Positions 6,512 through 7,012 of a stretch of 7,012 bases of DNA are shown here, piece by piece; within the stretch, counting starts at the first letter, position 1, and each line of letters starts with the position of its first letter. Source of the DNA: Candidatus Methanomethylophilaceae archaeon (GTDB lineage Archaea; Thermoplasmatota; Thermoplasmata; Methanomassiliicoccales; Methanomethylophilaceae). The stretch lies in contig JAFZXW010000113.1 in the NCBI GenBank assembly GCA_017616575.1, positions 1 through 7,012 of the forward strand, written 5' to 3'. The notes beneath the pieces were generated by a model, which saw only the letters and a program-made list of their open reading frames with translations, was not told the origin of the DNA and ran no database searches. The translations under genes and the position numbers were made by a program.

Positions 6512-7012
6512 ATGGTCAATCCAACGAACTGGTCATCAAATGGATACGTATTGATTCCGATGGCGAGTTCGCGAGTCTCGTTTGCGGGATAGACGAGGTC
6601 ATAGCGTCTGCCGTCGAGCATCACGAGGTTTCGCTCACGGTTCAGAGGGAGTATTCCGAATGCCTTCTTACCGAGAGGTGCGATGCCCTCGTAGCCGCAT
6701 TGCTCTTCCATGCCTTGAAGGACGGGTTTGACATCCGTTCGCTTGTCCCCGTTTCTGAAGACTTCTATTACAATGTCACTGCGCATCTTCTTCCACCTCT
6801 GGTGAAGAATGGCGGACACGATGTGAGGCTCCTTATGGAGAAGGCCCCCCCTCTTCCGGCTGGAGAGGGAGTCGGCTTGGGTTTCTCCCTGGTCTACAGT
6901 TTGCCGCGGGCGATCGAGAAGTATGACGACTACGGCTTGGAGAGCCAAAGATTGACCCATGTATGCGTCGACGTCTCGAAGTCCGGAAGGTTATCGGAAG
7001 CCGCCAGAAAAA
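6512..7012 (+). CDS. Paralogue of the QueC-like protein, PP-loop degenerate (3' end cut; start uncertain, possibly frameshifted)
   Basis: The frame that aligns with the first gene is open from 6445 to the window edge. From LTERCD (6667) onward about 38 of 63 residues match, including GFDIRS, VPVS, YYN and VKNGG, so homology is certain. Two oddities stand out. First, the PP-loop is lost: where the first gene has SCGVDS this one has S-L-V-Y-S-L (about 6886-6903), without the glycine pair or aspartate. Second, no ATG, GTG or TTG occurs in frame between the stop at 6442 and TTG 6700, well inside the conserved region. The ATG at 6512 is in another frame; a missing base or 4-nt deletion near 6523-6527 would join it to the NELVIKW segment. 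It may be a non-catalytic partner, a decaying copy, or affected by a sequencing error. Whether it carries Sel1 repeats downstream cannot be seen. Confidence 0.7.

Noticed and set aside
6502..6960. Minus-strand 152-codon open frame
   Set aside because: It is antisense to the conserved paralogue frame, which matches the first gene residue by residue.
1..7012. tRNA, rRNA, CRISPR or insertion-sequence features
   Set aside because: No cloverleaf, no regularly spaced direct repeats, and no transposase motif or terminal inverted repeats were seen.

Overview
The window most likely comes from a host-associated or anaerobic archaeon, and I favour a Methanomassiliicoccales-type methanogen. The basis is circumstantial. 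GC is moderate to high, AGG is a dominant Arg codon, and AT-rich TATA-like boxes sit 25-40 nt upstream of starts. One gene is probably leaderless, no gene here ends in TAG, and Sel1-repeat proteins are abundant. No rRNA or other marker confirms the lineage.

Layout: (1) 1-2351, plus strand: a 5'-truncated gene for a QueC-like PP-loop ATPase fused to a long Sel1-type helical repeat array. (2) 2382-3656, plus: a stand-alone ATP-grasp ligase. (3) 3658-4404, plus, 1 nt after it: a LicC-like CTP-dependent nucleotidyltransferase. (4) 4346-6121, minus, convergent with and overlapping (3) by 59 nt: a Sel1-repeat / uncharacterised domain / LicD phosphotransferase fusion. (5) 6122-6511: a divergent intergenic region with promoters but no convincing gene. 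(6) about 6512-7012, plus, running off the end: a second copy of the N-terminal domain of gene (1), about 60% identical over 63 residues. It lacks the PP-loop signature and has no usable start codon in frame.

Together the genes look like a surface-glycan or small-molecule modification locus. In bacteria LicC makes CDP-choline (the relative PntC makes a CMP-phosphonate), and LicD transfers the phospho-headgroup to a glycan. The ATP-grasp ligase and QueC-like ATPase could build or amidate the headgroup or its acceptor. The substrate is unknown, and neither licA (choline kinase) nor licB (transporter) is present. The strongest new observation is that the two unrelated enzymes, PP-loop ATPase and LicD, carry the same 70-71 residue Sel1-type repeat unit and end their arrays with the same cap motif. 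This suggests a shared docking scaffold for enzymes of one pathway.
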